Shown: positions 34,799 through 42,462, counted from the first letter of the stretch. The stretch: 42,462 nt of DNA from Chloroflexota bacterium (GCA_021324795.1 JAJPIK010000076.1:1-42462); one strand, 5' to 3'. A program made the numbers and translations. The notes: a model not told the origin generated them from the letters alone.

Positions 34799-36432
34799 AC
34801 TAAAGCCCAGATTCCGTTGGTTTATTCGACATTGCTATCCCCACGGTCATCAGTTGACAGAGGCGAGGGTGGCGAGACGCAACGGTTTGGTACGGATGCG
34901 CGGGAGACCCGCGAACCAGTGATCGAGACGATCAAGGTTGATTGCGACGGCGGTTGCCACATGCTGGAGATGCGTCTTGGCCAGGCCACGATAGCGAGCC
35001 TGGCGCAGATCGAACACCCGAACGGCCTGGGAGATCGTCCCTTCGATGCCGGCGCGCGGGCGCAGCGTGAGAGCCCGCGCTTGGGCCTTGGACCGGGGGC
35101 AGCGGAGCCGGACCGGGCACGCGGAACAGTCCGCACGCGAGAATCCGACGTGGAGCAGGTCCGGATGGCGCGCGTCCTGGAGGCTCTCCCAGCGCACGCT
35201 GTGGTGGCCCTGGGGACAGGTGACGATCGGGGCGTCCCAGTCGATGTGAAACTGAGCGAGGGCGAAGCCGTCGTCGGCCTTGGCTTGCCCGGCGCGATCC
35301 TCAGAGAGCGGTCCAATCAGATCGATCTGATGGTCGCGCTAACTCGCGACGAGGTTGCCGGTCCGGATGTATCCGGTGTCGACCAGGTGTTCCGTGGGCA
35401 GGAGGTCCGTGGTCGCCAGGTGCTCCTGAATCGCGTCCAATTGTTCGACATCAGCGGCCGGGGCAATGGTCGTCTCGATCGGGGTGAGCAGGTGCGGGAG
35501 GTCGTCGTCACAGGTCTCGGTGAGATGGCTCTTGTAGCCAACCCAACTGATCGCGCGTGTGGTGGCGTAGCGTGCTTCGGTCTCATCGGGCGAGACGAGT
35601 TGCTCGGAGGCGGGCGGCTGATCCGGGGGCGCGCGCAGACGGACTTCCCCTTCCCCGATGAGATACCGCTGGATCCAGGTGCGCCGCAGGATCGCGATGG
35701 CGGCAAGGGGGCGCAGGGACGGAGGGGAGTCCGGGGCGAAGACCGCGGTGAGCAGGGCCATCCCATCTTCGCCCCCTTGGCGGGCGACGTCCGCGCGCGC
35801 CTGTTGGCCTTGCGGCAGGCGATAGTCTTCGATACGCCGCGGATAGCGGACGAACCACTCGGCCAGGACATGCGCTTGGAGCCAGGCCGGGTCGGCCTCC
35901 GCAACCGCTTCCCGGGCGGTACGCACGGTTTCCGCGACCTGCTCCAACCGATGGAGCGTCCGCAGCGATCCCAAGACGTGGGTCGGGTCGGTCCGTTGGC
36001 GGCCCCGCGCCCGCAACAAGCCGTGTACCTTACAGGTGGTGAGCAAGGCATCCAGAAGGAGATGCTCAGCGTTGCCCGCAACCAAGCGCGTGCGGAACTC
36101 CGAGAGGCCCGAGAAGGCGAACCCCGGATCCTCCAAGGGCAGACCGAGGAGGTATGTCCAATCGATCCGTCCCCGCACCGCAAACAGATCCGCGACACGG
36201 GCATCGTCATAGATCCAGCCCAGGCGATCGCGCATCTGCATCGCCCGATTGCCCCGCGGAAACGCCGCATGCGCCACGCGCTCGGTTTCGGCGGGAATTG
36301 GACCGAGTGGCTCTGGTTTCATCGCCATCACTCACCTCGCCCGAAAACACATCACAATGCGTCATTCCGGGCAAGTCTCGCACCTTGCTCGCTTGCTCAA
36401 CGAATAAACCAACGGAATCTGGCTTTAGTTTA
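34796..36432 (-). mobile_element. IS1182-family element between binding protein 3 and its permease
   Basis: Inverted ends of 33 and 32 bases (34796-34828 and 36401-36432) begin TAAACTAAAGCC and differ by one extra C in the left copy. The element is 1.64 kb with one transposase gene on the minus strand. No direct target duplication is visible outside the ends. It separates the binding-protein gene from the permease genes of the same operon and stands only 19 bases before the permease start. Confidence 0.85.
34850..36331 (-). pseudogene. IS1182 transposase with one in-frame amber codon
   Basis: A single frame encodes a DDE transposase of about 493 residues broken only by TAG at 35339-35341. 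Before the stop are RLGWIYDDARVADLFAVRGR and FSGLSEFRTRLVAGN, the typical IS1182 head, then ISWVGYKSHLTETC and LVDTGYIRTGNLVAS. After it are HQIDLIGPLSEDRAGQAKADDGF and FHIDWDAPIVTCPQGHHSVRW, then a Cys cluster (CSACPVRLRC) and GIEGTISQAVRVFDLRQARYRGLAKTHLQH with the last catalytic Glu. The stop probably replaced a Gln codon (CAG to TAG). One base change would restore it, so inactivation looks recent. Confidence 0.85.
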
Positions 36433-36451
36433 GACGTCTGGGAAGGCAATC

Positions 36452-37375
36452 TTGAGCGCAATCAGGGTGATCCGTGGCGGCTCTCTTCGCCGCCGCCGAG
36501 CCCTTCTCGGGTACCTGTACGTCAGCCCGTGGCTGCTGGGTTTCATCATCTTCACGGCCGGCCCGATCATCGCGTCGGCGTACCTGAGCCTGACCGACTA
36601 CTCGATGCTGCATCCCCCACACTTCGTCGGTCTGGACAACTATGATAGCGCGCTGTTTAAGGACGAGGTCTTCTGGAAGACCGTTTACAACACAATCTAC
36701 TACGCCGTGATCTTCGTGCCCCTAGGGATCATCGGGTCACTCGCTGCGGCACTCCTGCTCAACCAGAAGATCCATGGCCAGGGGGTCTTCCGTACCCTGT
36801 TCTACATACCGTCCATCACGCCGGTGGTGGCATCCACGTTCATTTGGATGTGGATCCTGAGCCCGGACTTCGGTCCGCTAAACTCCGCGCTTGCGATGAT
36901 TGGCATTGAGGGGCCGGGGTGGCTTGGCTCGGCGCTTTGGGCCAAGCCCGCCTTGATCCTGATGAGCCTCTGGGGCGCGATCGGCGGCACCAATATGATT
37001 ATCTTCCTCGCCGGCCTCCAGGGCGTTCCACGCGACCTCTACGAGGCGGCCAACATCGACGGCGCGAGCACGTGGCAGAAGTTCCTGCGAGTGACATTGC
37101 CGTTGTTGTCGCCATTGATCTTCTTCAACTTGGTGGTTGGGATGATCGCGGCGTTCCGCGTCTTCACTGTGGCCTACATCTCGACCGGCGGTGGCCCAAG
37201 CTATTCAACGATGTTCTACATGCTGTACCTGTACAATAACGCCTGGGGCTACGTGCGGATGGGATTCGCGTCGGCCCTTGCTTGGCTCTTCGTGGTGCTT
37301 GTCCTCGTGCTCGTCATTTTTCAACTCCGGCTTGCGAATACCTGGGTCTATTATGAAGGAGAGGTGCGGCGGTGA
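36452..37375 (+). CDS. Sugar ABC transporter permease 3A (MalF type)
   Basis: 307 residues from TTG 36452, which follows GGGAAGG. Six helices are visible; helix 1 is GYLYVSPWLLGFIIFTAGPIIASAYL. The EAA loop reads LYEAANIDGASTWQKFLRVTLPLLSP. It ends LANTWVYYEGEVRR. Its stop overlaps the next start by four bases (GTGA). The start is only 19 bases from the IS1182 end, so transcription from the operon promoter must cross the IS unless the IS end supplies a promoter. Confidence 0.92.
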   Translation: MSAIRVIRGGSLRRRRALLGYLYVSPWLLGFIIFTAGPIIASAYLSLTDYSMLHPPHFVGLDNYDSALFKDEVFWKTVYNTIYYAVIFVPLGIIGSLAAALLLNQKIHGQGVFRTLFYIPSITPVVASTFIWMWILSPDFGPLNSALAMIGIEGPGWLGSALWAKPALILMSLWGAIGGTNMIIFLAGLQGVPRDLYEAANIDGASTWQKFLRVTLPLLSPLIFFNLVVGMIAAFRVFTVAYISTGGGPSYSTMFYMLYLYNNAWGYVRMGFASALAWLFVVLVLVLVIFQLRLANTWVYYEGEVRR

Positions 37376-38286
37376 GCACCACCATGGGGTCAACCGTCCA
37401 GCGCAGTGTGGTGACCACGGGGCCCAGCTTTCTCGGCCGGCAATCGACACGGACGACCGCCTCGCGAACGCTTTTCTACGTGCTTGCGGTTGTGCTCGGG
37501 CTGTTGTTCGTCGCACCTTTCGTCTTCGCGATCACGACCTCGCTGAAGACACCGGCAGAGATCTACCGCTACCCACCGCAATGGATCCCAAGCCGATTTC
37601 TCTGGGAGAATTATGCGACGGCCTGGACGATGGTCCCCTTCGAGCGGTGGATGCTGAATACCGTTTTGGTCACGGCTCTGGGGATGATCGGCCAGATCTG
37701 CTCGGCAAGCCTGGTTGCATACAGCTTCGCTCGGTTCGACTACAAGGGGCGGGACACGCTGTTTGTTATCCTGCTCGGCACGATGATCGTCCCAAGTGAG
37801 GTCACGATCATCCCCCAGTTCCTCATTTTCAAAGGCCTTGGCTGGCTCGATACCTACCTGCCGTTGGTCGTTCCCAGCTACTTCGGCGGCGGCGCTTTCA
37901 CCATCTTCCTGCTCCGTCAGTTCTTCCTGACGCTCCCCCGTGAGCTCGACGATGCTGCCGAGATCGATGGGGCCGGTACACTGCGAATCCTGATCCAGGT
38001 GCTCATCCCGCTGTCGAAGCCGGCGCTGGCAGCCATTGGCATCTTCTCGTTCGTGGGCCACTGGAACGACTTCTTCGGCCCCCTGATCTACCTGAACACA
38101 AAGGAACTCTTCACGATTTCGTTGGGCCTCCGCTTCTTCCAGCAGATGCCGGAGCAAGGCGGGAATGTGCTGATGCACCTGCTGATGTCGGCGTCAGTCA
38201 TTGCGACAGTGCCTGTTATCGTTCTGTTCTTTAGCCTGCAGCGATACTTCATCCAGGGCGTCGTAATGTCCGGAATTAAAGGCTAA
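37372..38286 (+). CDS. Sugar ABC transporter permease 3B (MalG type)
   Basis: 304 residues from GTG 37372, translationally coupled to permease 3A; ATG 37384 is an alternative. After a hydrophilic head of about 33 residues come six helices, TSLKTPAEIYRYPPQWIPS after helix 1, and the EAA loop LDDAAEIDGAGTLRILIQVLIPLSKP. It ends YFIQGVVMSGIKG. In the ancestral operon it was followed about 20 bases later by the aminopeptidase gene now at 39807; an IS separates them today. Confidence 0.92.
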   Translation: MSTTMGSTVQRSVVTTGPSFLGRQSTRTTASRTLFYVLAVVLGLLFVAPFVFAITTSLKTPAEIYRYPPQWIPSRFLWENYATAWTMVPFERWMLNTVLVTALGMIGQICSASLVAYSFARFDYKGRDTLFVILLGTMIVPSEVTIIPQFLIFKGLGWLDTYLPLVVPSYFGGGAFTIFLLRQFFLTLPRELDDAAEIDGAGTLRILIQVLIPLSKPALAAIGIFSFVGHWNDFFGPLIYLNTKELFTISLGLRFFQQMPEQGGNVLMHLLMSASVIATVPVIVLFFSLQRYFIQGVVMSGIKG

Positions 38287-38289
38287 TTC

Positions 38290-38294
38290 TACAG
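38290..38294 (+). repeat. 5-bp target duplication TACAG, left copy
   Basis: TACAG stands directly before the left inverted end and again at 39797-39801 after the right end. Confidence 0.75.
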
Positions 38295-39796
38295 CTTGTG
38301 TTTTAACCAAGATCAAGCAAGTAGCCGGCACGAAATGCCGCTGCGAGATGATTCGAGGGATGAGATTGTCGGGATCAGGCCGCTTTCTTGAGCACCGGGC
38401 AGAGGGGAGCCGGTTCCGACCGTCGCCCCCGTGGTCGTCCTGGCGAGCGTCCGCAGGGTTTTGGGGCGTTTGCGGGCGTGCCCAGGACGGGCCAAACGGA
38501 CGACAAGGCCCGCCGGACCCGGTTCGGCGTCAGTTTGCCCACTTCCAGGCGCCGTTCCCAGGGCAGACACTGATCGCCGATCCAGGGTCGGGCCAACAGC
38601 AAGTGCGTGTAGGCCAGAAGGACGAGCCAGGTCCAGCGGTCCGCCTGCTCGGGCAGCCGAACCCGCCATGCCGTCCAGTTGAGCGTCTGCTTGAAGAAGC
38701 GGAGGGTATGTTCGACATCGAAACGCCGAATGTAGGCCTGCCAGATGACGCCGAGGTCCGGTTCGCCCGGGCCGTACCAAAAGAGCCAGAGTTGCCGCGG
38801 CCGACGCGTTTGGCGGGGGAGCTTGGCGACCTCGACGAGGATGACGGTGCCGCGCACGATCGGACGGGGCTTGCGCGCGCCGACGGTGGCGTGCGTCTTG
38901 GTCACCGCGTGCAGGCCCGACCAGGCGCGCACCCGGACGTGCCCGTAGAGCGGGTCGTCGGTAGTGTAGTCGGCCGTCGGCGCGGGCCAGGTCGTCGGAT
39001 CCTGGCAGACGAACTTGGCGCCGTGGCGCCGGGGCCGCCCGTTGCCGACATAGGCGGCCGGGTCCGCATCGGCGTAGAAGCAGCGATCACGGCGCAAGCG
39101 CACCAGGATCACGGCTTGGGTGTCCCCGAGGCCCAGCGCCAGCTTGACCGGATCGTAGCCGGCATCGAAGACGCAAAGCGGGAGGGTGGCATCACCGGTC
39201 GGGAGCCGGGCGACGCAGGCCTTGATCTGTTCGAGCGCCACAGTATGGGCATCCTGGGACGGATGGACCCGTTGAACGTCGAGCGGAGCCGTCCAGCTAT
39301 CGCGCCCGAAGCTGAGTTGGGCGAGCCATTGGTAGGCCCAGCCGGCGACGATGGGCTTCCCGTTGGAGTGGCGAGAGGGATGATCGGAGAAGCCACGGTC
39401 CGGGCTCGTCTCGGCATCGCAGCGAGGCCAGACGCTGACATCGACGGCAAACACCCGCTCGTCTTCATCGAGTGGGTGGCGCGCCAACAGCGTCCGGAGG
39501 GTCTCGCCGTCGAGCGTGCCCCGGCGAAGGGTCGCGTTGAGACTACCCCAGCCTCGCCGATGGGCCGCTTCCAGGCTCAGGTGCACAACGGACGGGATCG
39601 TCCGTGCGGTGAGGATTGCATCCATCAGGTCGAAGAGCGCGTCGCCGCGACGACCGAAGCAAGCGTACAGCTCGTCGCGCAAAGTGCGCAGCGTGGTGAG
39701 GGAATCATCGTTTGGCATAGCATCGAATCTTGCCATAACCGCACCGCTAACGCCAGCAGCCACACGCTCCCTCGCCTCACCCAGTTAAAACACAAG
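38295..39796 (-). mobile_element. IS with 13-bp inverted ends between permease 3B and the aminopeptidase
   Basis: The left end CTTGTGTTTTAAC (38295-38307) is inverted exactly at 39784-39796, with a 5-bp duplication TACAG outside. The 1.5-kb element holds one intact transposase on the minus strand. Removing it leaves TACAGGAGGAATG, a ribosome site with start codon, so it landed right at the leader of the next gene without breaking it. Confidence 0.85.
38375..39763 (-). CDS. Transposase (NF041680-like putative family)
   Basis: 462 residues from GTG after GAGGGAGC. The head LRDELYACFGRRGDALFDLMDAILTA and VVHLSLEAAHRRGWGSLNATLRRG fit a family of putative transposases found in Actinobacteria and Chloroflexi. 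VFAVDVSVWPRCDAETSPDRGF carries the first catalytic Asp, VFDAGYDPVKLAL the second, and FDVEHTLRFFKQTLNW the final Glu region, so it is a DDE enzyme of the IS4/IS701 kind. The C-terminus is Pro/Arg-rich. It appears intact. The family name is from memory and should be treated as probable. Confidence 0.85.
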   Translation of the reverse strand: MAAGVSGAVMARFDAMPNDDSLTTLRTLRDELYACFGRRGDALFDLMDAILTARTIPSVVHLSLEAAHRRGWGSLNATLRRGTLDGETLRTLLARHPLDEDERVFAVDVSVWPRCDAETSPDRGFSDHPSRHSNGKPIVAGWAYQWLAQLSFGRDSWTAPLDVQRVHPSQDAHTVALEQIKACVARLPTGDATLPLCVFDAGYDPVKLALGLGDTQAVILVRLRRDRCFYADADPAAYVGNGRPRRHGAKFVCQDPTTWPAPTADYTTDDPLYGHVRVRAWSGLHAVTKTHATVGARKPRPIVRGTVILVEVAKLPRQTRRPRQLWLFWYGPGEPDLGVIWQAYIRRFDVEHTLRFFKQTLNWTAWRVRLPEQADRWTWLVLLAYTHLLLARPWIGDQCLPWERRLEVGKLTPNRVRRALSSVWPVLGTPANAPKPCGRSPGRPRGRRSEPAPLCPVLKKAA

Positions 39797-39801
39797 TACA
39801 G
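39797..39801 (+). repeat. 5-bp target duplication TACAG, right copy
   Basis: Identical to 38290-38294; it overlaps the ribosome site of the aminopeptidase gene. Confidence 0.75.
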
Positions 39802-39806
39802 GAGGA

Positions 39807-40589
39807 ATGTTGAAAGTCTTCATGCTCACCGACCTCGAAGGGGTCGCGATGGTGTCGCGCTTCGATCAAACCGGCCGAGACGGAGATAGCCCGGCGAAAC
39901 ATCTGGCCATGAAGCTACTCACCGGCGAGGTAAACGCGGCCGTGGACGGTATCCTCGATGTCGATCCGTCAGCCGAGATCATCGTCCTCGACCTGCACGG
40001 CGTCGGGGGCATCGACGTGATGGAGTTCCACCCGGCGGCAAAGCTCATCGCGCGGGGACCGATTCGACCGCCCTACTTTCTGGACTCCACCTTCGACGCC
40101 CTCTTCGTCGTCGGCCAGCACGCGAAGGCCGGCACGCCCAACGCCAACTTGTGCCACACCTATTCCTCGCGAACCATCGAGTACGTCAAGCTCAACGGAA
40201 TCGAGGTCGGCGAATTTGGCGCCTGGGCTTTCATGGCCGGCGAGATGGACGTCCCGGCGGTCTTCATCTCAGGAGACGACAAGGCTGTAGACGAGGCGCG
40301 AGAGTTGGTCCCGGGCATCTTTGGGGTGGCGGTTAAGCAGAGCCTGGGCCTTGAGCTTGCGATGCACCTTTCGCCACAGCGGGCGCGGCAGTTGATTCGT
40401 GAGACCGCGGCGGAAGCCTGCCGTCACATTGAATCCATTCAGCCCCTGCGGCTTGCTCCCCCTTATCAGCTTGAGATTCGTTGGCTAGTCGGTCAGCCGC
40501 TGCCGCGGGTTCTGCCCGCGGGCGCCCGAGAACTCGATGCGCGTACCGTTCTCTACACCGGCGAGCACATCTGGGACCTGCCGGTCTAA
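39807..40589 (+). CDS. dppA: M55-family D-aminopeptidase (DppA-like)
   Basis: This 260-residue zinc peptidase releases N-terminal D-amino acids, such as D-Ala, from short peptides. Metal and catalytic residues are in place: LTDLEG (Asp9, Glu11), LDLHG (His64), VGQHAKAG (His105), LCHTYS (His117) and EVGEFG (Glu136). AGGAGGA touches ATG 39807; TTG 39810 has better spacing and gives MKVFMLTDLEG, closer to known family starts. It was originally the fourth gene of the third importer operon. That suggests the importer handles a peptide- or muropeptide-like compound, or that the peptidase recycles D-Ala residues; this is inference. Confidence 0.9.
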   Translation: MLKVFMLTDLEGVAMVSRFDQTGRDGDSPAKHLAMKLLTGEVNAAVDGILDVDPSAEIIVLDLHGVGGIDVMEFHPAAKLIARGPIRPPYFLDSTFDALFVVGQHAKAGTPNANLCHTYSSRTIEYVKLNGIEVGEFGAWAFMAGEMDVPAVFISGDDKAVDEARELVPGIFGVAVKQSLGLELAMHLSPQRARQLIRETAAEACRHIESIQPLRLAPPYQLEIRWLVGQPLPRVLPAGARELDARTVLYTGEHIWDLPV

Positions 40590-40627
40590 TCTTTCACATC
40601 CCTGGTGCACGCTCAGAGCACCCGAGA

Positions 40628-40678
40628 TGTCCGCAGTTTGTCCGCGTTTGGCCGTGGCCTGGCGCCGGGCTCGTTGCC
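40628..40678 (+). repeat. 51-bp dispersed repeat, copy B
   Basis: Copy of 33175-33225 (47 of 51 identical, all changes transitions), 39 bases after the aminopeptidase stop. I recognise no function. The rest of 40590-40765 shows no gene. Confidence 0.85.
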
Positions 40679-40765
40679 TTTTAGCGAGCCGCTGCTTATC
40701 CTCGCCTACGTCGGTCAGTTGGGACACTTGTAGCCTGATCTTTTCATTTGTCAGTCTGGGCTCAG

Positions 40766-42151
40766 CTAGACTTTGGCCATTGAGGCAGACTTCCAAGCGG
40801 CGTAAGCGAGAGTTGTGGCGAAGCGTTCAAACACCAGGCAGGGGATTTTCACCATGTCGGCCTCCGATTGGGACATCTCAGAAAAGACATGGGGCCACAG
40901 ATGCTGACGAACCAGCGCGAGAGTGTCGGCGCAGGTGGGCACCGCCTTGTCGTACCAGGCGGCCCGGCGGGTGGGAAGCTCGGCCTCACCACGGATCTGC
41001 CAGGCGACAAGCGTGACCAGCGAGAACAGGCCCAACAGCGCCGGCGTCGTGCGCGCGATTGCCAAATCCGACCATTGACGCTGGGTTTCCACACCCAGGT
41101 GCGCTCGGGCTTCCTGGAAGGTGACTTCCAGGCGCCAGCGCAGGACGAACCACTCGGCGATCTGGGGAGGCGCCGCCTTCTGGTCGGTGCAGAGCAACGC
41201 CTGGGGATCGAACTCCCCGGCCGGATCGCGAATCAGCACCCAGCGGAGCGGGACTGTCGGCATGCCTCCGTGATACCACACCGCCGTCCCCGTGGCGATC
41301 TCGATCGCCCGCTCGACCCCGCCGGACCAACGGACGACCACGGGTTGCCAGACGGTCTGCGGATCGCTCAGGCGAGCCTTCAAAGTCGGCTGGCGCCTGC
41401 CCTTCTTGCGCGCTCGGCCCCTCGTTTGAGCCCTCCGTTCCGGCGGGGGATCGGAGAGCGCCGCGTCCCGGCGCAGGCGGGTCACGACGGTGACCGGGCG
41501 CGGCAGGCGTTGGCACCGGGCGAGCAGATCCCCCACGGCATACGCACTGTCGGCAACCGCGACAATCGTTCGATCGGGCAACCAGCGACGGAGTTGCCGA
41601 ATCATCTGGCGTCCCCCGTCGGTGATCGTCTTGTGCCGCAGAGGCCGCTTCTGATGATAGCGTTCCGACGGCGCGAGGGCGGTCAGGAACGGCAAGGCCC
41701 AGACCTGCTGCGCCCAGGGGATCGGTGTCAGCAGTTGCATCCAGATCCAGCGCAAGCCGGTGGTTTTCCCGAAGAACTCTTTGCTCGACCGAACCGGATC
41801 GCGATAGATTCCCTTGGCTGCGATCTTGGCTCCCCGGCGCCGCTCGCTGTGCTCGTCGATGCCGACGACGATTGGTGCCTCTGGCGGGACGAACGCCACG
41901 AGGAGCAGACGCAGCAGGATCGGGCACAGCGCCAAGCTCGCCCAGTGCGCTCGATTGAGCACCCGATGGTCGGTGCCGAAGTGGCGATCCTGGCTGAGGC
42001 CGACCACGCGCAACGCTGCGGCGACCGTCCGCCGGCCCGGTGTCAGCAAGGCGCCAACAACCAGCACCTTGGCCCGCTCCCAGACCCGCTGGCTGAACAC
42101 TGGCGCAAAGGGCTCGAACATCGATATCATCTCGTGAGGCAGGGACAGCAT
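40766..42151 (-). CDS. IS701-like DDE transposase
   Basis: 461 residues, ATG 42151 after GGGTGAGAG. MFEPFAPVFSQRVWERAKVLVVGALLTPGRRTV and HRVLNRAHWASLALC form the head. VVGIDEHSERRRGAKIAAKGIYRDPVRSS carries the first catalytic Asp (the family usually has DDT; here DEH). VAVADSAYAVGDLL holds the second Asp and LRWRLEVTFQEARAHLGVETQRQW the Glu. The reading frame runs through the inverted end and its TAG stop falls inside the duplicated CTAG outside the element, so the last codon and stop are completed by target DNA. The gene looks intact apart from the altered DDT. Confidence 0.88.
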   Translation of the reverse strand: MLSLPHEMISMFEPFAPVFSQRVWERAKVLVVGALLTPGRRTVAAALRVVGLSQDRHFGTDHRVLNRAHWASLALCPILLRLLLVAFVPPEAPIVVGIDEHSERRRGAKIAAKGIYRDPVRSSKEFFGKTTGLRWIWMQLLTPIPWAQQVWALPFLTALAPSERYHQKRPLRHKTITDGGRQMIRQLRRWLPDRTIVAVADSAYAVGDLLARCQRLPRPVTVVTRLRRDAALSDPPPERRAQTRGRARKKGRRQPTLKARLSDPQTVWQPVVVRWSGGVERAIEIATGTAVWYHGGMPTVPLRWVLIRDPAGEFDPQALLCTDQKAAPPQIAEWFVLRWRLEVTFQEARAHLGVETQRQWSDLAIARTTPALLGLFSLVTLVAWQIRGEAELPTRRAAWYDKAVPTCADTLALVRQHLWPHVFSEMSQSEADMVKIPCLVFERFATTLAYAAWKSASMAKV

Positions 42152-42235
42152 CTCTCACCCTTTCGTGATGGGAATGGCGAGAGAAAGCCTACTCTGCCTC
42201 GATTGTTCTGTCTACTAAATGGCCAAAGTCTAGTG
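40766..42235 (-). mobile_element. IS701-like element with CTAG target duplication
   Basis: Perfect 12-bp inverted ends, ACTTTGGCCATT (40770-40781) and its inverse (42220-42231), are bordered by CTAG on both sides (40766-40769, 42232-42235). A 4-bp CTAG duplication fits what is known of IS701-type elements. A single transposase fills the element on the minus strand. Confidence 0.83.
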
Positions 42236-42313
42236 GTTCACCACAGTAGTTTTGACAGATGTTCGCCTCCTCGGTAGACCGGGCGGCGATTCTCGCCGAC
42301 CAGAGAGGAGTGA

Positions 42314-42462
42314 ATGGCAAGCAGATACCGGGTCCGGTTATCCGACGACGAGCGTGCGGAGTTACGTGCCCTCCTGAAGAAGGGCACGGTCCGGGTCCGG
42401 AAGCTCAAGCGTGCCCAGATCTTGCTCGCGGCGGCCGATGACGTGGCGGATGCCACCATCGC
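42314..42462 (+). CDS. IS630-family transposase, N-terminal fragment (cut by window end)
   Basis: ATG 42314 follows AGAGAGGAG. The visible 49 residues, including VRLSDDERAELRALLKKGTVR and KLKRAQILLAAADDVADATI, match the start of the helix-turn-helix domain of IS630-type transposases. The rest lies outside the window. The left end of the element must lie between 42236 and 42313, which holds no gene; I cannot fix its inverted repeat. Confidence 0.8.
   Translation, partial: MASRYRVRLSDDERAELRALLKKGTVRVRKLKRAQILLAAADDVADATI

Noticed and set aside
34817..36433. A 538-codon open frame on the plus strand
   Set aside because: It is the antisense shadow of the IS1182 transposase, whose motifs and codon pattern are clear on the minus strand.
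38348..39889. A 513-codon open frame on the plus strand
   Set aside because: It lies antisense to the intact transposase at 38375-39763 and runs across the IS border into the aminopeptidase gene in a wrong frame.
40868..42277. A 469-codon plus-strand frame
   Set aside because: Antisense shadow of the IS701-like transposase; the peptide has no recognisable domain.
1..42462. CRISPR arrays, tRNA, rRNA, phage or plasmid replication genes
   Set aside because: No regularly spaced repeats, no tRNA-like cloverleaf or rRNA stretch, and no phage or replication protein motifs were seen on reading both strands.

Overview
The window is GC-rich bacterial DNA that looks like a free-living heterotroph of the Chloroflexota, probably near Thermomicrobia. 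That placement is an inference from Tat-type lipoprotein leaders on sugar-binding proteins, hybrid histidine kinases of a Chloroflexi style, and the mix of insertion sequences (ISKra4, IS110, IS1182, IS701-like, IS630). No rRNA, tRNA or ribosomal gene is present to prove it.

Layout. (1) 1-3103: a response-regulator-type gene cut by the window edge, convergent with a hybrid histidine kinase that overlaps its 3' end. (2) 3259-9994: mobile-element debris. It holds a broken DDE transposase, then an ISKra4 element interrupted by a second IS, which is itself interrupted by an IS110 element. (3) 10002-14367: an FCD/GntR regulator and the first sugar ABC importer (binding protein, two permeases). (4) 14512-14937: a transposase remnant. 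(5) 25641 down to 15061: a nine-gene minus-strand catabolic operon (amidohydrolase, oxidoreductase, second sugar importer, heparinase II/III-like lyase, TIM-barrel isomerase, second oxidoreductase, NagB). (6) 25917-33038: four signalling genes in mirror symmetry, regulator> <kinase kinase> <regulator, each pair overlapping tail to tail. (7) 33338-40589: a third importer and an M55 D-aminopeptidase, one operon split by two IS insertions. (8) 40766-end: an IS701-like element and the first 149 bases of an IS630-type transposase.

How it fits together. Three carbohydrate uptake units each lie beside one copy of a paralogous kinase/regulator pair, so each pair may sense or control its neighbouring importer; this is inference from position. 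The central operon looks built to import an oligosaccharide containing uronate and amino sugar, cleave it in the cytoplasm, and feed hexosamine phosphate through NagB. None of the importers has an ATPase gene here, so a shared one must lie elsewhere.

Most notable: the thrice-repeated convergent overlapping kinase/regulator pairs, whose regulators carry an N-terminal helix-turn-helix, a dead kinase-ATPase-like domain and a C-terminal receiver; the three-level nested transposon, whose borders can be reconstructed to the base; and an IS110 leader with segments matching its own end and its insertion site, as expected of a bridge RNA.
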